A DNA stretch of 5,124 nucleotides from positions 1 through 5,124 of the forward strand of contig JAAZHP010000038.1 in assembly GCA_012510625.1 (NCBI GenBank), in the 5' to 3' direction. The notes under the pieces are model-generated. The model was not told where the DNA came from and did not search any database. It was given only the letters and a program-made list of their open reading frames with translations. Source of the stretch: Bacillota bacterium (lineage in GTDB: Bacteria; Bacillota; Dethiobacteria; DTU022). Shown here piece by piece: positions 1 to 5,124 of this stretch; the stretch's first letter is position 1; each line of letters opens with the position of its first letter. A program made the position numbers and the translations under genes.

Positions 1-1088
1 CCATGTGCTACACCACCGCCACTACCGGGCCGCCCAAGGGGGTAATCTATACCCACCGCTCCATCTACCTGCACGGTATGATGGTGGCGCTGCCCGACAC
101 CCTGGGCGTCCGCGAGCGCGACGCGATTTTGCCCGTTGTCCCCATGTTCCATGTGCTCTCCTGGGGGATTCCCTTTGCCGGGGTCTGGATGGGCTCAAAG
201 ATGGTTCTGCCGGGGAGGGTGCTTACACCGGAAGCGATCTGCAAGCTCATTGAAGCGGAAAAAGTAACCCTCCCTATCGGGGTGCCTACAATCTGGATCG
301 GTCTCCACCAGCACCTGCAGGGCGGCGCCCGCTACGATTTCAGCAGCGTCCGCTATATCGTCAACGGCGGCTCCGCCATCTCCAAGTCGCTGATCAAGTC
401 TTTCAATGAGAATTTCGGGATCAAGGTGCTGCACGGCTACGGCATGACCGAAACCTCCCCGGTGGTCCTGATCTCCGAGCTAAAAAGCTACATGGACGAA
501 TGGGAGCCCGATCGGCGTTATGCCCAGCAGGAAAAGCAGGGGCTGGTGGTGCCCGGCATCGAGATGAAAATAATCAATGAGAGCGGGGCTGAAGTGAAGT
601 GGGACGGCAAAGAGATGGGCGAGCTCTGCTTTAAAGGACCCTGGATTGCCGGTTCCTACTACCAGGATCCCGAGAGAAGCGCCGAAAGCTTCAAAGACGG
701 CTGGCTCCATACCGGTGATATCGTCACTATCGACGAAGAAGGGTTCATCCATATCCAGGATCGGGCCAAGGACCTGATCAAGAGCGGCGGCGAGTGGATC
801 TCCTCCATCGACCTGGAAAATACGATCATGGCCCACCCCGCAGTGGTCGAAGCGGCGGTGATTGCCGTTCCCCATGAGAAATGGGTCGAGCGGCCGCTGG
901 CCTGTGTCGTCTTGAAAGAAACAGCCCGCGAAGAGGTTACCGAGGCAGACATCCTCGACTTTCTCAAAGACAAGGTGGCCAAGTGGTGGATTCCCGACCG
1001 GATCCTTTTCCTGGATGAGATCCCCAAAACCAGCGTCGGCAAATTTAACAAGAAGCAGCTGCGCGAAACCCACGCCAAAGCGCAATAA
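1..1088 (+). CDS. Medium/long-chain fatty acyl-CoA synthetase (AMP-binding), 5' partial
   Basis: This enzyme of the adenylate-forming (ANL) superfamily activates a fatty acid with ATP to an acyl-adenylate and transfers the acyl group to coenzyme A, feeding beta-oxidation or lipid synthesis in the cytoplasm. The 361 visible residues begin inside the phosphate-binding loop (YTTATTGPPKG, residues 3-13). They continue with VPMFHVLSW (46-54), YGMTETSP (146-153), GWLHTGD (233-239), DRAKDLIKSGGEWIS (253-267) and the C-terminal catalytic lysine K347 in TSVGKF. W54 matches the gate tryptophan of the Thermus long-chain enzyme, and GGEWIS is also typical of that branch, so a medium- or long-chain substrate is likelier than acetate. 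About 170-190 N-terminal residues lie outside the window; the first ATG, at base 3, is an internal methionine. The P-loop has Ala where the family nearly always has Gly (residue 6). A strong terminator follows the stop codon, so this is the last gene of its transcript. Chain length preference cannot be read from the sequence. Confidence 0.93.
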   Translation, partial: MCYTTATTGPPKGVIYTHRSIYLHGMMVALPDTLGVRERDAILPVVPMFHVLSWGIPFAGVWMGSKMVLPGRVLTPEAICKLIEAEKVTLPIGVPTIWIGLHQHLQGGARYDFSSVRYIVNGGSAISKSLIKSFNENFGIKVLHGYGMTETSPVVLISELKSYMDEWEPDRRYAQQEKQGLVVPGIEMKIINESGAEVKWDGKEMGELCFKGPWIAGSYYQDPERSAESFKDGWLHTGDIVTIDEEGFIHIQDRAKDLIKSGGEWISSIDLENTIMAHPAVVEAAVIAVPHEKWVERPLACVVLKETAREEVTEADILDFLKDKVAKWWIPDRILFLDEIPKTSVGKFNKKQLRETHAKAQ

Positions 1089-1103
1089 GCGCCGGATGAG
1101 CTG

Positions 1104-1132
1104 GGGCTGTCCTCAAAGGGCAGCCCTTTTTT
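1104..1132 (+). terminator. Intrinsic terminator of the acyl-CoA synthetase gene
   Basis: A nine-pair stem, GGGCTGTCC (1104-1112) with GGGCAGCCC (1118-1126), contains one G-U pair, has the loop TCAAA and is followed by six T (1127-1132). It starts 15 bases after the stop codon. The T run lies only on the + side, so it should act on the synthetase transcript and not on the convergent ABC-F transcript. Confidence 0.92.
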
Positions 1133-1192
1133 GCCACCCTGCTATTTTCTGCTTCCCGCTATATTCTTATAATCCTATCTTCTCGCCCAGTT

Positions 1193-1216
1193 GTAGGGGC
1201 CGGCATGCCCGGCCCG
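1193..1216. repeat. GC-rich palindrome, probable dispersed intergenic repeat
   Basis: The arms GGGCCGG (1197-1203) and CCGGCCC (1209-1215) form a seven-pair stem around CATGC, preceded by TGTAGG. This shape, TAGGGGC followed by a GC palindrome, resembles short dispersed intergenic repeats in many bacterial genomes. No second copy lies in the window, so calling it a repeat is an inference from its form. The rest of the 1133-1328 spacer holds no credible gene. Confidence 0.45.
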
Positions 1217-1269
1217 AAGCCGTACCCGCCCGCAAAACTCCGCTCTCCGGCCGGGGTGAAATTATTGCG

Positions 1270-1304
1270 CCCCCCTTTTCCAAAGGGGGGCCGGGGGGGG
1301 GGAT
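1270..1304. repeat. C6-T/A-G6 palindrome with adjoining G10 tract
   Basis: A perfect nine-pair stem, CCCCCCTTT (1270-1278) with AAAGGGGGG (1282-1290), has the loop TCC and is followed by CC and ten G (1293-1302). Palindromes of this C-run/TTTCCAAA/G-run form are common as multi-copy intergenic elements in Clostridia, Deltaproteobacteria and Cyanobacteria. It lies just downstream of the ABC-F stop codon and could end that transcript from the - strand, but no proper T run follows it in that direction. The G10 tract may be length-variable or a sequencing weak point. Confidence 0.55.
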
Positions 1305-1328
1305 TTTATCTTCTTTGCTCGATGACAC

Positions 1329-3044
1329 TTACGAGTCAGCTCTCAATCTCTGCAACTTGCGGCTAATCTCTATAAACTCCCGGTTCACCTGCTCCATCTC
1401 TTCCGGGGACCCGGCGCCGCCCGGCGCGGCCAGCTCATTGAGCCTGCTTGAAAGGTAAGAAAGGCGGTTCTCCAGGAGAAGAATCTCCTCCGGGTTGCCT
1501 TTGCCGGACTGACTCAAGCTGTCAAGATACTCCCCGTATGAACCGGGATAATTGACCAGCCTTCCCGCCTCCAGGTGGAGAACCCGGTCGGAAAGGCGGT
1601 GCAGAAAGTAGCGGTCATGGCTTACGGCAAGAATGGTCCCCTCAAACTCACCCAGCGCCGCCTCCATCGCTTCACGCGACTCGATATCGAGATGGTTGGT
1701 CGGCTCATCCAATATCAAAAGATTGACCCGGCGGGCCAGCAGGGTAGCCAGGATCAGCCGCTTCTTCTCTCCTCCGGAGAGGGTGGCCACCTTCCGGTGG
1801 AAATGCTCGCCGGTAAAGAGAAGGGCCCCCAGCAGGTGGCGCGCCGCGGTTCCGTCCGTCTCCCCGGCTGCGGCCACCGTTTCCAGCACGGTCAGCTCCG
1901 GGTCCAGGATGTCAAACTCCTGTCCCAGGTAGCCGGGGCGGGCCGATGAAGCCAGGCTGACCTTTCCCTGGGCCGGCTTCAATTCACCGAGAATGAGCCG
2001 CAGAAGGGTTGTTTTGCCGGCGCCGTTGGGGCCGATCAAGACCGCGGCTTCACCGCTGAAGATTGTAAAAGTGAGATTTTCGAAGAGAGTGCGTCCATTG
2101 AATGAGTGGCCGAGCCCCTCGGCGTTGATGATCTTCCTGCCTGTTTTCTCACTGCCGGAGAAATCCAGCCGCAGCCGGCGGTATTCCCAGGGCTTGCGGG
2201 GAGAGCCTTCATCCAGCCGGTCCAGCCGCTGCCGGAGCGCCTTGACCGTCCGGTCCACCTTTTTGGCCCTGGCCGCCAGGTAGGGAGTGCGCGGTGAAGA
2301 TGCCGCCGCCGCCCGGCGGGCCCACTCCTTTTTGCGGTTTACGGCGGCCATTAACTGCCTGTGCCTGTTGCGGTGTTCCCGGTATGCTTTCCACTGCGCT
2401 TTCTTTTCCTCGTTTTTAATCCGGGCATAAGCGGAGTAGTCGCCCGGGTAAGAGCGGATTGAACCCCGCTCCAGCTCCAATATCCGCCCGGCAATCATAT
2501 CCAGCAGATAGCGGTCGTGAGAAACAATCAGCGCCGTCCCGGGGAATCCCTGCAGGTATTCTTCCAGCCATTCCAGCCCCCGGGCGTCCAGGTGAGTGGT
2601 GGGCTCATCTAGGAGCAGCAGCTCGCATTGCTGCGCCGCCAGCCGGGCCAGGCTGAGGCGGCTTTTCTCTCCCCCGCTGAGCATCTCCGTGCCCCGGGCC
2701 GCCTCTATGCCTCCCAGCCCGAGTATTTCCACATGCTTCTGCAGCACCCATTTTTCCGGCAGCTCCTTCCCAGAGAGGTAGTCCTGCACACTCAAGCCGC
2801 GGGGCAGTACCGGCTCCTGGGGCAGGTACCCCACCTTCTCCGGCGGCAGGTAGAGATGCAGCTCCCCTTCCGTGGGCCTCTCCTGCCCGGCGATGATCTT
2901 CAGCAGGGTGCTTTTGCCGCTGCCGTTGCGCCCGATCAGCCCGACCTTTTCGCCTGCGGCTAGCTGGAAGGTGAGATTGCTCCATACGGGGCGGCCGTTA
3001 TATTCTTTGCATAGCCTGGCGGATTCAAGAAGAATTGTCATCAT
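1329..3044 (-). CDS. ABC-F family ATPase, probable ribosomal protection protein
   Basis: ABC-F proteins have no membrane domain. They bind the ribosomal E site with ATP and either assist translation or dislodge antibiotics from the peptidyl transferase centre or exit tunnel. From the ATG at 3044 the protein has 571 residues. Cassette 1 shows Walker A GRNGSGKST (38-46), Q-loop Q76, signature LSGGE (122-126), Walker B with D146-E147 and switch H176. Cassette 2 shows GPNGAGKTT (338-346), Q375, LSGGE (422-426), D446-E447 and H476. Between them, about 205-300, lies a charged helical linker of the P-site tRNA-interacting type, with a tip near SSPRTPY (249-255). Residues 517-571 look like a coiled coil. 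All catalytic residues are intact. The start could also be ATG 3041 or GTG 3050, but the GTG lies inside the Shine-Dalgarno sequence GAGGTGATC (3053-3045) and is unlikely. The gene is monocistronic here and has an attenuator-like leader, which favours an antibiotic-resistance role over a housekeeping EttA/Uup/YkpA-type role. The drug class cannot be read from the sequence. Confidence 0.93.
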   Translation of the reverse strand: MMTILLESARLCKEYNGRPVWSNLTFQLAAGEKVGLIGRNGSGKSTLLKIIAGQERPTEGELHLYLPPEKVGYLPQEPVLPRGLSVQDYLSGKELPEKWVLQKHVEILGLGGIEAARGTEMLSGGEKSRLSLARLAAQQCELLLLDEPTTHLDARGLEWLEEYLQGFPGTALIVSHDRYLLDMIAGRILELERGSIRSYPGDYSAYARIKNEEKKAQWKAYREHRNRHRQLMAAVNRKKEWARRAAAASSPRTPYLAARAKKVDRTVKALRQRLDRLDEGSPRKPWEYRRLRLDFSGSEKTGRKIINAEGLGHSFNGRTLFENLTFTIFSGEAAVLIGPNGAGKTTLLRLILGELKPAQGKVSLASSARPGYLGQEFDILDPELTVLETVAAAGETDGTAARHLLGALLFTGEHFHRKVATLSGGEKKRLILATLLARRVNLLILDEPTNHLDIESREAMEAALGEFEGTILAVSHDRYFLHRLSDRVLHLEAGRLVNYPGSYGEYLDSLSQSGKGNPEEILLLENRLSYLSSRLNELAAPGGAGSPEEMEQVNREFIEISRKLQRLRADS

Positions 3045-3053
3045 GATCACCTC
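3045..3053 (-). promoter_or_regulatory. Shine-Dalgarno sequence of the ABC-F gene
   Basis: On the - strand GAGGTGATC is a nine-base match to the complement of the 16S rRNA 3' end. GAGG lies five bases before ATG 3044 and eight before ATG 3041, so either can be used. It also rules against GTG 3050, which overlaps it. It sits directly after the U-rich tail of the leader terminator. Confidence 0.8.
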
Positions 3054-3054
3054 T

Positions 3055-3088
3055 AAAATATAAAGACAGGGGTATACCTACCCCTGCC
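3055..3088 (-). terminator. Leader terminator (attenuator) of the ABC-F gene
   Basis: Read on the - strand, GGCAGGGGTA (3088-3079) pairs with TACCCCTGTC (3074-3065). This gives ten pairs, including one G-U, around the loop GGTA. TTTATATTTT (3064-3055) follows immediately, eight T of ten. The structure lies between the promoter and the Shine-Dalgarno sequence of the same gene, so it can only serve as a conditional stop for the ABC-F transcript. The inverted repeat is seen directly; termination activity is inferred. Confidence 0.75.
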
Positions 3089-3139
3089 GAATTTTGTCGT
3101 CTCGTTGTCGGGTAAGATATCCCTGGGAAACTTATGCCC
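3077..3139 (-). promoter_or_regulatory. Candidate alternative RNA pairings (antiterminator switch) in the ABC-F leader
   Basis: Four segments can pair in exclusive ways. Segment 1, GGGCATAAG (3139-3131), overlaps the last base of the leader peptide stop codon and pairs with segment 2, CTTACCC (3116-3110), as GGG/CCC and TAAG/CTTA with a two-base bulge. Segment 2 can instead pair over seven positions, one of them G-U, with segment 3, GGGTAGG (3083-3077), which is the 5' arm and loop of the terminator. Pairing 1:2 leaves the terminator free; pairing 2:3 breaks it. A ribosome halted at the end of the upstream ORF would cover segment 1 and so favour read-through. The pairings were found by eye and no folding energies were computed. 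Confidence 0.55.
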
Positions 3140-3162
3140 TAGAACATAATAGAGATGAACAT
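3139..3162 (-). CDS. Upstream ORF / leader peptide MFISIMF of the ABC-F gene
   Basis: This seven-codon ORF, ATG to TAG, encodes MFISIMF. It has a strong ribosome binding site AAAAAGGAG (3177-3169) six bases before the ATG, much better than chance would provide. It starts about 30 nt after the predicted transcription start and ends about 50 nt before the leader terminator. Short hydrophobic leader peptides precede many inducible resistance genes; the msrD leader is MYLIFM, similar in length and character, though homology is not claimed. The likely role is to sense ribosome stalling by a drug and to control read-through of the attenuator. The ORF and its binding site are seen directly; the sensing role is inferred. 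Confidence 0.72.
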   Translation of the reverse strand: MFISIMF

Positions 3163-3199
3163 GTTTTTCTCCTTTTTGCCTGCAGCTTAATGTGCTTTC

Positions 3200-3228
3200 A
3201 TTATAACAGCTTGATTTCCGGCAGACAA
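3200..3228 (-). promoter_or_regulatory. Sigma-A type promoter of the ABC-F gene
   Basis: On the - strand, TTGTCT (3228-3223, four of six matches to TTGACA) is followed after exactly 17 bases by a perfect TATAAT (3205-3200). Transcription should start near 3193, giving a leader of about 150 nt that contains the upstream ORF and the attenuator. No operator-like dyad was seen, so control probably acts after initiation. Confidence 0.8.
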
Positions 3229-3321
3229 CAGGCGCCGCAGCAACGCCCGGATAGATGGCGTCACAATCTCTTTTATCGGCCATGGCTTGCCGGTTGTTGC
3301 CTTATCTTTCCTGCAGGGTCA

Positions 3322-3350
3322 TGGTAAATCAGCGGGTTAATGTTTATAAT
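3322..3350 (+). promoter_or_regulatory. Probable promoter of the nagZ-like gene
   Basis: A perfect TATAAT (3345-3350) lies about 80 bases upstream of the TTG start. At 17 bases spacing the -35 region is TGGTAA (3322-3327), a weak match of three of six. Transcription would start near 3357. It diverges from the ABC-F promoter, with the two -10 boxes about 140 bases apart. The 3229-3321 stretch between them shows no gene or clear motif. Confidence 0.5.
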
Positions 3351-3414
3351 ATGAGCAGATCTTGGAATCGGCGGCAGTTTTGTTAGGCCGCGTGGCAAAA
3401 TAAGGCGGTAAATG

Positions 3415-3422
3415 AAAAGGAG
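3415..3422 (+). promoter_or_regulatory. Ribosome binding site fixing the TTG start of the nagZ-like gene
   Basis: AAAAGGAG ends eight bases before TTG 3431. It decides the start: no ATG or GTG occurs in this frame upstream of the membrane segment, and the ATG at 3412 is out of frame and too close to be served by this site. Confidence 0.8.
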
Positions 3423-3430
3423 ATTTGTCA

Positions 3431-5124
3431 TTGAGCAGGAAACGGCCCCGGATATTGCTGATTTTAATTCTTTTATTGCTCATACTGGCGGCGGCCCTGT
3501 TGACATTTGAATATTTTAGAAGATCCGCAGGTGAAAATAGAGAGCCGGGCCGGGTGGAGGATGAAGTGGCAGAAATTATCCGTAATATGTCCCTGGAGGA
3601 GAAAATCGGCCAGGTAATTATCGCTTACTTCAGCGGGCCGGATTTCAGTCCTGCGCTTGCAGAAGAGCTGCAGGAACTGCCCCTGGGAGGAGTCATCCTC
3701 TTCAGCGCCGCCGGCAATATTGAAAGCCCCGCCCAGGTGGCCGGCTTGACCGGGCAGATCCAGAGGGCCGCCCTCGACAGCGGCATGGTGCCCCTCTTTA
3801 TTGCCGTAGACCAGGAAGGCGGCGCCGTGGCCCGCCTGACCGAAGGGGTCACCCTTTTCCCCGGGAATATGGCCCTGGGGGCCACCGGCAGCGAAGAGCT
3901 GGCCCGCTTGAGCGCCGCCGTAACCGCGCGGGAGCTGCGCATCCTGGGGATCAACTTTAACTTTGCCCCGGTGGTCGACGTGAACAACAATCCGGACAAC
4001 CCCGTTATCGGGGTGCGCTCATTCGGCTCCAATCCGCAGGAGGTGGCCCGGCTGGGCCGGGCCATGGTTGTTCCTTACCGCCATGAAAAAGTCATCGCCA
4101 CAGCGAAGCATTTTCCCGGCCACGGCGATACCGACGTGGACTCCCATTACGGGCTGCCGCTGATCCCTCACGGGCTCTCCCGCCTGAGGGAGCTGGAGCT
4201 GTTTCCTTTCCAGGCCATGGTCGATGCGGGCGTTCCCGCGGTGATGCTGGCCCATATCCTCGTTCCCGGGCTTACCGGCAGCGACGAGCTGCCCGCCAGC
4301 CTCTCCCCGCAGGCGGTCCGCTACCTGCGGGATGAGATGGGCTTTGACGGCCTGGTGGTAAGCGATTCCATGAGCATGGGGGCGATCAGCGGCCGCTGGG
4401 GCCTGGAGGAGGCGGCGGTGATGGCCTTCCAGGCCGGCGTGGACCTGATCCTATTCGGCCCCTGGAGCGGCGTCGAGCCCGGCGACAGCTGGAGAATCTT
4501 TGACGCGCTGAAAAAAGCGGTGGACGAGGGGATGATCACCCTCGAGCGGCTCGAGCAGTCGGTAAAAAGGATCCTCGCCTCGAAGAAAGAATACGGCATT
4601 CTCGACGATCCCCTGCCGCGCCGGGAAAACCTTTCTTCCCTGGCTTCGCCTGAAAACCTGGAGCTGGCCCGGCGGATCGCCCGGGAAAGCATTACCCTGG
4701 TCCGCGATGGCGCTTCTCTAATTCCGCTTTCCCCCCAGGAAACTATTCCGCTGATCTGGCCGGCCGAACTGGAAAGGGCCCTGGCTCCCTTGGTGGAGGA
4801 ATGCCCCTTTCTCCAGCCGCGCCTGCTGCCGCTTGGCGCATCCGGCGCTGAAATTGAGAAGCTCCTCGATTCACTGCGCGGTTCCGCCTTAGTCCTGGCC
4901 GGCACTTCCAACCTGCGGCGCTACCCCCCCTGGATCGACCTGTTAAACACCCTGGCTGAAGAGACAGAGCTGGTTCTGCTCGCTCTTTCCTCGCCTTACG
5001 ATCTTCTGGCCGTTCCACGCGCCGGCGCCTGCCTCTGCACCTACAGCCATACCGGCGTCTCCATGCAGGCTCTCGCCGAAGTTCTAAAGGGCACCCTGGC
5101 CCCGCGGGGCCGCCTCCCCGTGGA
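3431..5124 (+). CDS. nagZ: Family 3 glycoside hydrolase, NagZ-type beta-N-acetylhexosaminidase, 3' partial
   Basis: The enzyme removes N-acetylglucosamine from muropeptides or related glycans during peptidoglycan turnover. The frame is open for 564 codons from TTG 3431 to the right edge. Residues 1-6 are basic and about 7-25 form a leucine-rich membrane segment without a lipobox cysteine, so the protein is probably anchored or secreted and acts outside the membrane. A TIM-barrel domain (about 43-390) shows DQEGG (127-131), NFAPVVDVN (177-185), the NagZ signature KHFPGHGDT (226-234), the D237-S-H239 catalytic dyad that acts as acid/base in this subfamily, and nucleophile D312 in VVSDSMSMGA. 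A C-terminal alpha/beta domain follows (about 408 onward), as in the two-domain Bacillus NagZ/YbbD. The last residues, GTLAPRGRLPV, match the family's usual near-terminal motif, so perhaps 15-40 residues are missing. Some GH3 enzymes with this His/Asp dyad act as phosphorylases, so the exact reaction is not settled. The gene is divergent from the ABC-F gene and not in its operon. Confidence 0.92.
   Translation, partial: MSRKRPRILLILILLLLILAAALLTFEYFRRSAGENREPGRVEDEVAEIIRNMSLEEKIGQVIIAYFSGPDFSPALAEELQELPLGGVILFSAAGNIESPAQVAGLTGQIQRAALDSGMVPLFIAVDQEGGAVARLTEGVTLFPGNMALGATGSEELARLSAAVTARELRILGINFNFAPVVDVNNNPDNPVIGVRSFGSNPQEVARLGRAMVVPYRHEKVIATAKHFPGHGDTDVDSHYGLPLIPHGLSRLRELELFPFQAMVDAGVPAVMLAHILVPGLTGSDELPASLSPQAVRYLRDEMGFDGLVVSDSMSMGAISGRWGLEEAAVMAFQAGVDLILFGPWSGVEPGDSWRIFDALKKAVDEGMITLERLEQSVKRILASKKEYGILDDPLPRRENLSSLASPENLELARRIARESITLVRDGASLIPLSPQETIPLIWPAELERALAPLVEECPFLQPRLLPLGASGAEIEKLLDSLRGSALVLAGTSNLRRYPPWIDLLNTLAEETELVLLALSSPYDLLAVPRAGACLCTYSHTGVSMQALAEVLKGTLAPRGRLPV

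Noticed and set aside
480..1085. 201-codon open frame on the - strand opposite the acyl-CoA synthetase
   Set aside because: The + strand carries family motifs through the whole stretch. This frame shows no recognisable domain and is a by-product of GC-rich codon use.
1168..1173. TATAAT hexamer on the + strand in the convergent spacer
   Set aside because: No + strand gene follows before the convergent ABC-F gene and no matching -35 box is evident, so it is probably chance in an AT-richer patch.
1270..1290. C6/G6 palindrome as a definite terminator for the ABC-F gene
   Set aside because: On the - strand the stem is followed by CGCAATAATTT, not a T run. A terminating role remains possible but is not supported well enough for a separate call.
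1015..1458. 147-codon open frame on the + strand spanning the synthetase end, its terminator and the repeat spacer
   Set aside because: It runs through a strong terminator and low-complexity repeats into the antisense of the ABC-F gene, with no domain or ribosome binding site.
3053..3283. 76-codon - strand frame covering the ABC-F leader
   Set aside because: It overlaps the promoter, starts upstream of the predicted transcription start and has no domain. The short ORF at 3139-3162, in a different frame, has the good ribosome binding site.
3094..3327. 77-codon + strand frame in the divergent intergenic region
   Set aside because: It has no + strand promoter upstream, no recognisable protein, and is antisense to the ABC-F leader.
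3412..3510. 32-codon + strand ORF starting with ATG just before the nagZ-like start
   Set aside because: It lacks a good ribosome binding site of its own and overlaps the nagZ-like gene out of frame. The AAAAGGAG site lies inside it and serves TTG 3431.
3625..4065. 146-codon open frame on the - strand
   Set aside because: It is antisense to the conserved NagZ barrel and has no motif of its own.
4321..4911. 196-codon open frame on the - strand opposite the nagZ-like gene
   Set aside because: It is Ser/Arg-rich with no domain, and lies opposite the nucleophile region and C-terminal domain of a clear GH3 enzyme.

Overview
The window looks like a piece of a moderately GC-rich Firmicutes (Clostridia-like) chromosome. 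The grounds are strong AGGAGG-type ribosome binding sites, TTG and GTG start options, a sigma-A type promoter with a perfect TATAAT, and protein families typical of that group. No rRNA or other marker gene is present, so the taxonomic call is an inference.

Layout. (1) Bases 1-1088, + strand: the C-terminal two thirds of a medium/long-chain fatty acyl-CoA synthetase, cut by the left edge and closed by a clear intrinsic terminator at 1104-1132. (2) Bases 1133-1328: a non-coding spacer between convergent genes, holding two GC-rich palindromes and a run of ten G that look like dispersed intergenic repeats. (3) Bases 1329-3044, - strand: a complete ABC-F ATPase of the ribosome-acting type, with two ABC cassettes, an inter-domain linker and a C-terminal coiled coil. 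(4) Bases 3045-3228, - strand: a leader of about 150 nt for the ABC-F gene. In transcript order it has a promoter, a seven-codon upstream ORF with an excellent ribosome binding site, mutually exclusive RNA pairings, and an intrinsic terminator ending directly before the Shine-Dalgarno sequence. (5) Bases 3322-3430, + strand: a probable promoter and the ribosome binding site of the divergent gene. (6) Bases 3431-5124, + strand: a family 3 glycoside hydrolase of the NagZ (beta-N-acetylhexosaminidase) type with an N-terminal membrane segment, cut by the right edge shortly before its expected end. It starts with TTG.

The three proteins have no obvious shared pathway: lipid activation, ribosome protection or translation, and cell-wall recycling. 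The most noteworthy element is the ABC-F leader. It fits the ribosome-mediated transcription attenuation known for antibiotic-resistance ABC-F genes such as msrD and vmlR: a drug-stalled ribosome on a short leader peptide would release an antiterminator. This makes the ABC-F product a candidate inducible antibiotic target-protection protein. No mobile element, CRISPR array, tRNA or rRNA was seen.
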